This document shows, piece by piece, positions 12,121-22,034 of a stretch of 64,000 nucleotides of DNA. Position 1 is the stretch's first letter. Each line of letters starts with the position of its first letter. Below the pieces are notes generated by a model. It was not told the DNA's origin and made no database searches. It saw nothing but the letters and a program-made list of their open reading frames with translations. The translations under genes were made by a program, and so were the position numbers. This stretch comes from Spinacia oleracea (lineage: Eukaryota; Streptophyta; Magnoliopsida; Caryophyllales; Amaranthaceae), in NCBI RefSeq assembly GCF_020520425.1, contig NC_079487.1, forward strand, positions 128,796,385 to 128,860,384. Reading direction: 5' to 3'.

Positions 12121-12605
12121 TCAAATTACTATAGACGTGGTCTCATAATTGATGAGACGGAGAAAGTATATCATCATGTGGCCTATCAAATCCTTCTTTT
12201 TTACGAAGTATGATTTTCCAGGAACCGAAAAATAGATGAACAAAAGAATAAACAACTCAATCGAACAATAGGTCCAAGAAATTAACTTGAGGACAAGATA
12301 CTTCTGCATGAGTAACATGAGCAAAGAGTATATTACCAAAGTGTAGACAGCAATCCAGGGTTGAACATGGATGGTTACGTAGACGCCCGCCATGAAAGCC
12401 AATAGAGTAATATTGAATGAAATCGAGAGTAATAAGATACTAAAATCAGTCCACCAGGAACTGTGAATGCTGCTGTAAATGTTATTGTCGTCAAAAGTGC
12501 AGCTATTACGCCCATTGTCACATAATCTTTCATGTCTCTTGTTGAAATACCATACACACTTCGGTAACCTACCAATTTTGGATTGTTACCCACTATTTTT
12601 TCCAA
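12121..12605 (-). pseudogene. Last exon of an ankyrin/PGG membrane protein (ACD6-like), frameshifted
   Basis: On the minus strand a splice acceptor (cag before 12605) opens an exon encoding STRDMKDYVTMGVIAALL then TITFTAAFTVPGG, the PGG domain of plant ankyrin-transmembrane proteins related to ACD6. After PGG the frame runs out of homology. A shifted frame (12121-12402) then reads hydrophobic segments (LLAFMAGVYVTIHVQPWIAV) typical of the membrane-spanning C-terminus. The normal spacer after PGG seems missing as well. No ankyrin repeats occur upstream, so this is a truncated, broken copy. Family members span membranes and affect immunity and cell death. The conserved PGG stretch makes the family call fairly safe. 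Confidence 0.7.
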
Positions 12606-12990
12606 CTGCATTAAAATGAAATTCAACAAATTTATCAATCTAAATAGAAAATACTGATGCTCAAATAATTGGCCATTGGAAACTGTTAGTTTTTTTTTTT
12701 ATATATATATATATATATTTATCACTTTTTTTAATCTTAGTTTTTGTACCATTAAATAAATTTTAATTTCATATTTTTCACCTTAATTTTATGAAACGTT
12801 TTATATTCAGCCCTTCTTAACAAACTTCATCCAACTTTCCGTTCACGTGGATAAAAATTGGATTAAGTCCGTTAAAAGATAGTGATTGAATACAAAATGT
12901 TTCATAAATTTAGAGTGGTAAATATGCAATTACATTTTATATAAGATGGTGAATATAAACTTAAAAGTTGGTAAATATTTGAGAAAATGT
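12606..12990. other. AT-rich intergenic DNA
   Basis: It contains a T-run followed by an (AT)n run near 12690-12720. No gene or element boundary was recognised, and no ankyrin-coding sequence that could complete the adjacent pseudogene. Confidence 0.5.
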
Positions 12991-13243
12991 CACTACAAGA
13001 AATCGTACCATTAACGATGGGAAATCCTGTCGTTAAAGGCCAATAATCGTTGATTAACACGAGATTTCCTGCCGCGAACCCGTTATAAAAGGGGGCCGTT
13101 ATTAATGGAAAATACGGTTGTTAACCCGTCGTAAAAGACATTTGCGACGGTTGTTAGCCCCGTCGCAAAATTAAAGGCTTTGGGGACAGGATTTTTGACC
13201 CGTCGTTATTAGGTTGTCATTAAAGATACAAATTCTTGTAGTG
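12991..13243. mobile_element. CACTA-type MITE, 253 bp
   Basis: It begins CACTACAAGAAAT and ends ATTCTTGTAGTG, inverted termini of the CACTA (En/Spm) group. Flanking trinucleotides are tgt and ggt, so the 3-bp duplication is imperfect. The interior is rich in 'cgtcgttaa'-like motifs and non-coding. Confidence 0.75.
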
Positions 13244-13439
13244 GGTAGATGTAACAAACAAATTTTTTAAAAGAAAATGAATAAAGTAAATGAGTGGAAT
13301 TAACATGTAAATTTTTGTGGAGTAAGAGAGAAAAGATACACACGTTTTTGTCCAAATTAAACGAAAATGATAAAGGTCATCAAATGCGACCTTTAAGTCT
13401 TGTAACAATGATGACTTTATTTTGGGTACTACATATTAG

Positions 13440-13618
13440 AATTAGTGTGAACAGGGTACCCATCAGGGTACCCGTTCCAAAACATTTAGAACCCGAACCG
13501 GATTCTGTTGTTTGTTACCCGGAACCGGAACCTGTTGTACAGGTTCCGGTTCTAAAACCGTATATATGTTATGAATTCGATTCAGAGTACCCTAATTGTT
13601 TGCTCACCCCTAATTTTA
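13440..13618. mobile_element. GC-rich repeat related to the hAT-type MITE at 26.4 kb
   Basis: 'Gaacccg', 'ccggaacc' and 'gggtaccc' motifs alternate, as in the element at 26415-26937. The right end tgctcacccctaa resembles that element's terminus; the left end (attagtgtgaacag) is degenerate. No clear target duplication. Confidence 0.4.
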
Positions 13619-13746
13619 GATACTAAATTCGGAAGGGTTATATTTGTTATAATACGTAGTATATGATAGAGATTAAACATATTCTTATAAGAAATGCGTT
13701 CAGAGTAGTTCATAGAAAATATATTGCAAGATGGCAAACTATACAA

Positions 13747-13774
13747 GGCTACTAGTTTGATCAAACTAGTAGCC
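13747..13774. repeat. Perfect 28-bp palindrome
   Basis: The arm ggctactagtttga is followed directly by its inverse, with no loop. Confidence 0.9.
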
Positions 13775-14001
13775 AACCATCAAATACACATCGATCGTTT
13801 GATTGAAGAAAGATCACAAATAAATGCAAATACAATATTGGTTGACCGATGCGGGGTTCCGACCTGATAGGCCTTTCGGTCTCACCTAAAAAAACAGGAA
13901 AAAAAAAAAAACGAATACAAGATGGAAAGTAATAACCAATCAAACAAAATACTTGAAATTATAATATTATATATAGCTGAACCTGATGGGTCGTCGGCCC
14001 A

Positions 14002-14886
14002 TCATATTATGGAGAATGCAAGATTATTGCTGTTTAGGTCACTACATCCATCATTTGTACACACACTTTTTCCACAACAACTACCAGCCCAAAAACCGCA
14101 TGGTTGTCCTAAATGCCTGCATGGTGAGTAAGGATCTGCCAAAAAAATAAAAGTATAAAAACACCTTCTTCAAATATCTACAATCAGTTGCAATTTTATG
14201 CGGTACAACTAAATCCATCTCATACAATCGTTCAATCAAATTAATCATTATTGAAGTTAATAGATAATATATTAATTTTCCTGATCGAATTTCTTCTTAG
14301 ATTTAGAATATGTATAATATGATCATTATCACGTCAAGTTTCATATCACTATTAGGAATTTAGGATTATAGTATTGAAACCATTTGCAAATTAGGATATT
14401 TATACAATACAATATAAGATGGTGTCAGATCGAGCAAGACTACCCATTTATCGTTGTAATAATAAAATAAACAAGGGTTATATAATTTCAATCACATACC
14501 ATGAACACATGTTCCTGCACTAAAAGTAGATGTGCATTGCGTTCCAGGACAACAAGGGTGTACCCCATCACAGTATTCGCCGTAATAAGGACATGACAGT
14601 GGTTTTCCGAGCAACATTTGTGGAGGGTAAAGTTTCGCAGCCGTCGTTAATTGCACTGTAAAGTAAACAATTTCCAAAACAAATGTTGTAAATCATTAAG
14701 AAATGAGAATTAGATAGATAGATAGATAGATAGATATATAAATAAAGATCTACGGAGTATATCATCAAATTATAAGGCTTAGTTTTATTTATAAGCAAAA
14801 ACTATAATGCAAATGGCATAATTACCTACGGAAAGGATGAGAACAACTGCAAAAAAGGACTTGTTAGAAACTAGCTTGCCTTCCAT
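14002..14886 (-). CDS. Small secreted cysteine-rich protein with two knottin-like modules
   Basis: Three minus-strand exons join in frame: 14826-14886, 14500-14655 and 14002-14135, all with GT-AG introns, giving 116 residues. Exon 1 encodes a signal-peptide-like start (MEGKLVSNK, then FFAVVLILSV). Exon 2 carries six cysteines spaced C-x6-C-x5-CC-x4-C-x8-C. Exon 3 carries six more spaced C-x6-C-x6-CC-x4-C-x4-C, then a short tail ending at TGA (14002). The spacing with a central CC is the inhibitor-cystine-knot pattern. Plant knottins include amylase or protease inhibitors and antimicrobial peptides; nothing here decides the role. One module per exon suggests exon duplication. A pattern of 12 cysteines kept in frame over two splice junctions argues that it is real. 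I do not recognise a named orthologue. Confidence 0.78.
14711..14738. repeat. (taga)n microsatellite in intron 1 of the knottin gene
   Basis: About six tandem 'taga' units, followed by 'tatata'. Confidence 0.9.
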
Positions 14887-15229
14887 TTTTTGCTATAAAA
14901 TCTAATGTTTTTCTTATGAGATATATGTTGATTGAATGATTGGTAACATTTACACCCTATTTGTAGTAGTTTACTGACATGGAAATCCAATATTATAATT
15001 AAGTATTTAATTAGTGAATAGCCAATAATGCATGAATCATGAGTCATGATATTTACCCAAATTCATATTTAAATGTGGTGTACAATAAATACTTAAAAGT
15101 TTGTATTACGTTGTAAAAGTTATTTAATTACTTTTTTTGGGATAAAACTTTTCGCTTGAATACAAATTATCCTTTCCAAATCACTAATAATCTAATATAT
15201 ATATTTAAAAAGGAGGCATATTTGTTCAA

Positions 15230-15450
15230 TTATTAGAGCGCCACCTTTGAAATCTAATTGTTTCGTCCAGTGAAAAATAAGATTTCTAATTTATTTTTGA
15301 ATTAAAAAAATCAAGTGTCTTGTAGATAATTAATTATGTACCACATTGATATTTTAATTAATTAATTACTAATAATTAAAACACTCTAATAATTGAAACT
15401 AATAAAATTCAATCCAAAATCAAACACTAATCTAAAATAATATACGTATA
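15230..15450 (+). repeat. Dispersed direct repeat, copy 1
   Basis: It shares long stretches with 17935-18195, e.g. 'attcaatccaaaatcaaaca', 'ttaattaattact' and 'aaataagattt', in the same orientation 2.7 kb away. No coding potential. Confidence 0.7.
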
Positions 15451-15664
15451 CACCATGTAGCGCCATGTAGGATTTCCACGTCATCATATACATATAACTA
15501 ATACTTCGTATTATTTTAGATTTATTAAAATAAAAATAGAAATAAAGACCCGGTAAAAGATAATAACATATTAATAGATAAATAAGTACTTAATAAAAGA
15601 TAAGAAGAGATAATTTAATAGGAGTCAACTACTGGTAAAAGATAATAAGAGATAAATTTTGCTA

Positions 15665-17576
15665 CAAAAGCTTTTGTGTCAGGCGGCCTGACACGCGCGT
15701 GGGCGTCAGACCACGCTGACGTCAGCACACTTCCCCACGCGCAGGTGAATCACGCGCGTATAAATGCCCAATTTCATTACTCTCCTGCTCGGTTTCTCCG
15801 TGACCCAAACTCTCTTCCTCCTCCCACTTCATTTTCTCTCTCTTCCTCCCCCACCCCATTTTCTCTCTCTACGTCCTTCCACGCAACCACACCTCCTGCG
15901 GTGGTCTTACACCCTCGCCACCGTCCCAGACTACAACCTCACATCGTCAACCTCGATTCTCCAGGTTCGGGGTCGGATCAACAAATCGGGCCAAACTCTT
16001 CGATCTAGAGGAGATTAATCCACCGCACTCCTAACCCTAACCCTACCTCGACTTCTTGTGACGGAGACGGAGAGGAGTTGATGGCGACAGCGGCAAGGAG
16101 GCGATGAGACTTGAAATTGCCCGGGTGGGTCGCTTATCCAGACACTCCATTTAGGCTTTGCCGCTCAACGAGCTCGGGAAGTAGAATTATGTGGTCAAAG
16201 AGTCGTAACTATTAGAGGCAAACAATTGAATCTTGACTTGAATGTTTTTTACTGGTGATTTTTGAAATTGCGGTAGCCATAGATGCTGAATTCCAATGTG
16301 AAGGGAATCAAGTCAACAGTGGAATTATTGTTTTATGTGTAATACATTAATAATTACACATAAAACAATACAAATCTTCTTATTAGTCGTTGAATCACAA
16401 TCTGATTCCAATATCAAAGCAACCAAGTAAAACCAACATCATCTGTCCCACTGTAAGCCTACGCAAGATTTGTGAGGTGCAGCTGATGTTCCTTCGCAAC
16501 GCAGCCACCAGCAGGGGATACACCAGGCCACACTAACAAGTAACAACGCAGCAGCCAAAGTATTTTCCTTCACTGACGAATTGCAACAGCTACTCCAATT
16601 CTTAACTAAAGCTAAAAAATTATTAACTAAACCCTCATCTAACTGAAAACTCAGAAACATGAAACTAAAAGTAAGAAAATCTTAACTATAACTCAGAAAT
16701 CCATAACTAAACTTCAAAATTATAATCTTAACTAAATTAGAAATATTCTTAACTAAAACTAAATTATCCCTAACTAAAACCAATTTATTCATAACAAATA
16801 ATAAATAAACAAAATTGTTTTAATTTTACAATTACGATATATACTGGAAATCAAATTACAAGATGATTTGTCCTCCAATTAACCACCACCGCCGGTAGTA
16901 GCAGCATCAACAACAAGAGACCACCGCATCCAAACTCATCAAAGCTTTTATTATCCCAATCACCTACTTGTACCACCTGACCTCTATTCCAGAAAATTAA
17001 GATGCGACGCCGGCGGCTTCAACGATGCTTCCACCTCCGACATCCTCCTCCACCTCTTCTACGACCCCGATTCTCCCTCTTTCGTTGTCGAAACCTACGA
17101 TTTATCATGAGAAATTGAAAAATAAAAAACCTAAACAGAATTGAAATTTCTAGAATCTAAAAGAATTGAAGAGAGGAGGAAAGAGATGGAAAACTTAGCC
17201 GCCGGCGCTCCTCGCCGAATCAACCGCATTCCAACTTCAATGCCGCCGAATTCTTGTTCTCGAACCTTGCCGGAGGAAAATTTGAGCGGCGAGGTTGAGG
17301 AGAGGGAGGGAGGCAGAGACGTTGAGCGGTGAGGTTGAATAGAAAAGGGGAGGCGGATAGAGTTTGAGGAGAGAGAAAGAAGCAGGGAGTTTAGGAGAGA
17401 GGGAGGCAGAGAGCTTGAGGAGAGAGGGAGAATTAGGGCTTCGAAATAGGCTAAAAATAGATATTTATATGACCCGTAAATAAAACCCGCGAATTCTTAC
17501 GACCCGCGGACTGATCCGCGAGAGACCCATGGATAGGTAGGTCTGACGCGTCAGACCGTCTTATTAAAAAATTTAT
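15665..17576. mobile_element. MULE-like element with gene-like fragments (Pack-MULE candidate)
   Basis: The 10-mer aattttgcta occurs directly on both sides (15655-15664 and 17577-17586), which could be a Mutator-type target duplication. Sub-terminal regions are inverted relatives built on gtcagac/gtctgac motifs. The interior is far more GC-rich than its surroundings. It holds a TATA-like box (tataaatg, about 15758), a CT-rich leader-like stretch, and near 17000-17110 a frame reading CDAGGFNDASTSDILLHLF with codon-like composition. No transposase was seen. The captured source genes are not recognised, and the ends are imperfect. Confidence 0.45.
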
Positions 17577-17934
17577 AATTTTGCTAAAATTCCAAAAAGA
17601 TAAATACATAACTAGTAAAAGATAATAAGAGAAAAAGTTTACTAGGAGTCAACTACCATGTTATATTTAATGCAATGAGGTCGATTATGACGACCCTCTT
17701 TCAATCTTTTAAGTAAAACACTATCTAATTATCAGTCTTTTAAGTTAAACATTATCTAATTACCGACATTATCTAAACATAATAAATTATGACGACCCAT
17801 GTTGTAATTGTTCTTTTAGCAAATCCCGTCGTTAATACTTTTACCCCATAAAAAGTAACAAATTATTCATTAATTTCCTATGTAAATTATACTTTATTGA
17901 TTGATGCATCGAACGTCAAACACTAATCCAATAT

Positions 17935-18195
17935 TAGAGAGCCGTGTAGGAAATCTAATGGTTTTGACCAATGAAAATAAGATTTCGAGATTACTTATGA
18001 ATTATAAAAGTCGAGTGCCACGTAGATAAATAATTAGGTGGCACATAGATATTTTTATTAATTAATTACTATACTGTATTACAACTCCATCCAAAATCAA
18101 ACACGATAATAATTAAAAAAATAAATCTAAAATAAAATTCAATCCAAAATCAAACACTAATCTAATATAATATAGAATATAGCAGTGAGTACGTA
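17935..18195 (+). repeat. Dispersed direct repeat, copy 2
   Basis: Partner of 15230-15450. A shorter shared stretch (gtaaaagataataagaga with aggagtcaacta nearby) lies at 15615-15655 and 17610-17655, so related blocks bracket the MULE-like element. Confidence 0.7.
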
Positions 18196-18636
18196 TATCG
18201 GTATATGTAGGAGTTTTTTTTTTAACTTAACAATTTAATAGAATTCGAAAATCTAGTTTATATATAAAAGTAACTATGTAACTCTTAAAAACATTTATCT
18301 AGCAAAAAAATATAATACTACGTATAAAGTTACCAAAAAAGTGGATAAAAGTTACTTCGATGTACAATAATATTATTGTACACCTTATGCGTACAGAACC
18401 TTTTGCATGATATTTGATCTGATTTAATTTCGTATGATCTATTTTGATATGATTTGATATTTTTTACTTTTTCAAATAAAGATTTGAATAAAAAATATTA
18501 TTATTATCAATAATTTATATGATTAATATCATAATCATTGTTAAAATAATTTTATTCAAACCTAATCCAACAAACAGAAAAATAATCTTAATAACATCAA
18601 CTAGGCAATTACAGAGTATGACTTTAATCATTGTAC

Positions 18637-18745
18637 CACCACAATTTGAATTTTAATAATCAGTACTCCTATGAGGTGTTTGTCCATAATTGGAATTTTA
18701 ATAATCAGTACTCCTATCAGTTGATTGTTCATAATTGGAATATTA
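18637..18745 (+). repeat. Short tandem repeat, unit about 48 bp
   Basis: Two full units and a partial third contain 'gaattttaataatcagtact' and 'ataattggaat'. The open frame through it is repeat-driven. Confidence 0.8.
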
Positions 18746-18831
18746 ACGCTGGTTTTTCTTTTTCGTTTTTCTTTTTTCTTTTTCGACATCAGCTAACGTT
18801 GGTTTTTCGATCCTTGTACGTACTAGTTGTT

Positions 18832-18857
18832 GGACCGCGCGCTAGCGCGCGCGGTCC
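18832..18857. repeat. GC-only hairpin
   Basis: Arms ggaccgcgcgc and gcgcgcggtcc with a four-base loop, in otherwise AT-rich DNA. Confidence 0.85.
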
Positions 18858-18859
18858 CC

Positions 18860-19904
18860 CAAGATATCGAAATCAAATGGCAAAACGAACTAAACAAATA
18901 GATAGAACAATTAATATAACAATAAGCTATTAGTTGAGTTTCAAGAGTCCTATTTGCAAAAGGCATTAGTAAAGAACATATATGTAGCATATAGCTACTT
19001 ATTCTTATAGAAATTCTCAAAACTAAAGAAAGTTTATACACAACAATTAGTTCGTGGTATACTAAACAAATGGAAAGGTTTACTGACGTTCCAAAATGCT
19101 CTTCTGCTTCTTCATGAACAAATGTCTTGAGGCGCAATTGCAGAACAATGTTCCTAGAAAGAGTCGTCGCTAGGTTAATTTTGATTAGGAAGTAGAACGT
19201 GCCTAGTGTTTCGAGCACATCTTTGAAGTCGTTTTGATCAACCTGACAATAGACATGCTTCACCAGTTGGTAAGTATATCACAAAATTAAATTTTAGAAG
19301 TAAATTGAAAGTATAAGTTCGAGAATAGGTTAGAGGGCAGATCTTGTATATTCTAAATATTTTTTTAGAATTTTTAGAGAACGTGTTAAAAAGGCATTGT
19401 GTCGGTATGCCAGTTCCATCACAGAATCGAAGTTCAAAGTATCTTCCCTTTCTTATGTCTTGTGTGGGTTGACAAGTTTTAAAGGTTCTTTTTAATTGCT
19501 TGAGAAATAATTGTTTTTGGATAAATAATAGCATACTAAAAGCTCTTATCCTAACTTAAACTGGTATCCCTATACCCCCCCCCCCCCCTAATTTTTAGAT
19601 CATATCACAGTGAGATGAGATTATACACTTCCTTAATTTGTTCCCAAAGGAGTTTCAATATATCTGTTTTCAGGGATTCCAACGAATATATACCAAACTA
19701 TAATTTCATTCCTTTCCATCTCTCCCTCTCCTTCCCAATCCCCTTATCTTCTTCTCTATTTGTGTTTTATGGTTTGTGAATTCTGAAAGGTTTCTTCAGA
19801 ATTGCCTATGCGTTTTGGTTATGTATGCATTGAGGTTGCGAGGAGTGATCAGGATTATTTTTGTGTCAACGGAAGTATACTCTTGATATTATTTCGGAAG
19901 CAGG
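18860..19904. other. Intergenic region, no gene recognised
   Basis: Moderate-composition DNA with two overlapping minus-strand open frames (18823-19263 and 19238-19534) that I do not recognise and that lack conserved motifs. A run of about 14 C lies at 19576-19589. Confidence 0.4.
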
Positions 19905-20664
19905 TTTTGCGGCTTTACCATTGAACAAAATCATCGTCTTGGCCTAGCTGATGGGTCGTTAATGAAGGAGCCTGAGGCTTACCGCCGGCTTGTAGGCCGC
20001 CTGGTCTATTTAGTTGTGACTCTTCCGGACCTTGCTTATTCGGTCTATATCTTATCACAATTCATGCAGGAGCCTCGAGTTGACCATTGGGATGCAACAT
20101 TGAGAGTTGTTCGGTACTTGAAGGGTACACCAGGGCAGGGTATCCTATTACGTGCTGACAGTAATTTAACTTTGCAAGGATGGTGCGACTCAGATTGGGC
20201 AGTGTGTCCCATCACTCGTCGTTCTTTAACAGGTTGGTTTGTGTTTTTAGGTCATTCGCCTATTTCATGGAAGACAAAAAAAACCAACACACTGTTTCTC
20301 GCTCTTCCGCAGAGGCAGAATATCGCTCCATGGCCGCGATTACATGTGAATTAAAATGGTTAAAGGGATTGTTGTTGAGTTTAGGAGTTCATCATCCTAA
20401 AGTTATTCCATTATTTTGTGACAGTTAGTCCGCTTTGCACATGGCTAAGAATCCGATTTTTCATGAGCGCACAAAGCACATTGAGGTTGATTGTCATTTT
20501 GTTCGTGATGCTATAGTAGATGGTGTAATTGAACCATCTTATGTATCCACTTCCTCACAGCTCGCTGACATGTTTACTAAAGCTCTTGGGAAGCAACAAT
20601 TTGATTTTCTTTTTTCCAAGTTGGGCATTTTTAATCCCCACACATGCTCCAACTTGAGGGAGGG
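19905..20664 (+). pseudogene. Ty1/copia polyprotein 3' remnant (RT end and RNase H)
   Basis: The frame reads the end of reverse transcriptase (RRLVGRLVYL, YSVYILSQFM, VVRYLKGTPGQG) and then the RNase H domain ([43 protein letters not shown]). It is broken by a frameshift near 20277 and by an in-frame stop at 20426-20428, just before SALHMAKNP. The 5' part of the element is absent. A polypurine tract (gagggaggg) ends it, directly before the LTR. Confidence 0.9.
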
Positions 20665-20929
20665 TGTTACGAAAATTAAATGTTATACCTAATTAATTAA
20701 GAAAGTAATAATGTTCTAGCTGTTATGTAAGTTACAAAGTATTAAAAGTATTAATGTTGTAGTTGTTACGTAAGTTAGAAAGTATTAGGAAGGTTAGTGG
20801 GTTTAGGAAACTCTTTGATTTTCTTATCCTAGTTGTTTCGTACGCCCTGCTTGGAAATTGTGGGTGTATAAATACTCTTGTTCATCAATAATATTGGGGG
20901 AAAGCTTTTCCCTTATATAATATTTATCA
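20665..20929 (+). repeat. 3' LTR of the copia remnant
   Basis: It follows the polypurine tract, starts TGTTACG and plausibly ends at tatttatca. It contains a TATA-like tataaata near 20867. No 5' LTR exists in the window. Confidence 0.7.
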
Positions 20930-22034
20930 CTTATGAATCAGAAAACAGAAAAGAGAGAAAGTGAAAAAAAAATGTGGAAATTTGTTGCTTACAAGGTTTG
21001 AACCTTAGTTGATTGAAGAAGTATGATAGAGCTTGCAAAGGGAAGGAATGCAAAACATTTCCTTAGGAATAGTGAATTTCATGAATTTGTGACTCAAAAC
21101 ACTATTGATAAGCATAGTGTTGCAAATGTGAGTATTTTAAAGGTTAGAGATGCGCATATATCAAAAAGTTTTAAATATGATTTTCACAAAATCTTGTTTA
21201 TAATGGGTGTACATTAAATTATTGTACACCAAGCCCATATAACAAACTTGGTTGGACTCACATGTGTGAGTATGAAAGAACACTTTTCTTTTTTTCACGC
21301 TTCTCTAGTCATTTTCTGTTCATTCATCCTTTCTCTCTCCTCTCCCTCTCCCTCTCCCTCTCCCTCTCCTCCTCTCTAGCTTGGGATTGTTCTGCGATTT
21401 TCTGTGATTTTTGCGGCGAATTTCTCTGCGATTTTTGCGTACTATTTTCTCTGCAATTGTTGTTAATTGATTCCACTCCATAATCAGGGTTAGTTTTCTA
21501 CTTTTGTGTGTGTTTTCCTGAATATTGATTCCACTCATTGTTGATTAATGTTTTTGATTATTCCACATATTTTGTTTTAAGGATGGATTAATGAATTTGT
21601 ACAATAGATTGGGGAGAAAGGACTGGATTCAATCGCATGATTCCACTGTTTAATAAGATTTCACAATAATTAATGGAAGATGCTTTTGTTCGTTCAAACC
21701 CTAAATACAGGTAATGAACTACTGCTCGCTCTTCTTATCAAACTAATGACTAATCCATCCATCCTTGTTTCATTGTCTAAGTCTCTTATTATGAATTATG
21801 CGTTATCAATTATGAAGAAGTATTATATATTGGGTTTCTCTTGTTTTGAGTTTTGATGTTGCGCGCATACTTAGTACTCGGCAAACTTATTCAGAGCTAA
21901 ATACTTTGCTACATTCTTTGTGGTTCGTAGGGAGTTAGATAATGAGCTGCAAGATTCACTTTATGAATTCTTGGAAGAAAGACAAATAGATGATTTACTT
22001 TACCCAACCTTTAGTACATAAAAGTCTTATGTCA

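Noticed and set aside
16439-16660. Minus-strand 73-codon open frame
   Set aside because: No motif or splice context; it lies inside the MULE-like block.
18823-19534. Overlapping minus-strand open frames of 146 and 98 codons
   Set aside because: No recognisable domain, signal or splice pattern, and the frames overlap without a consistent model.
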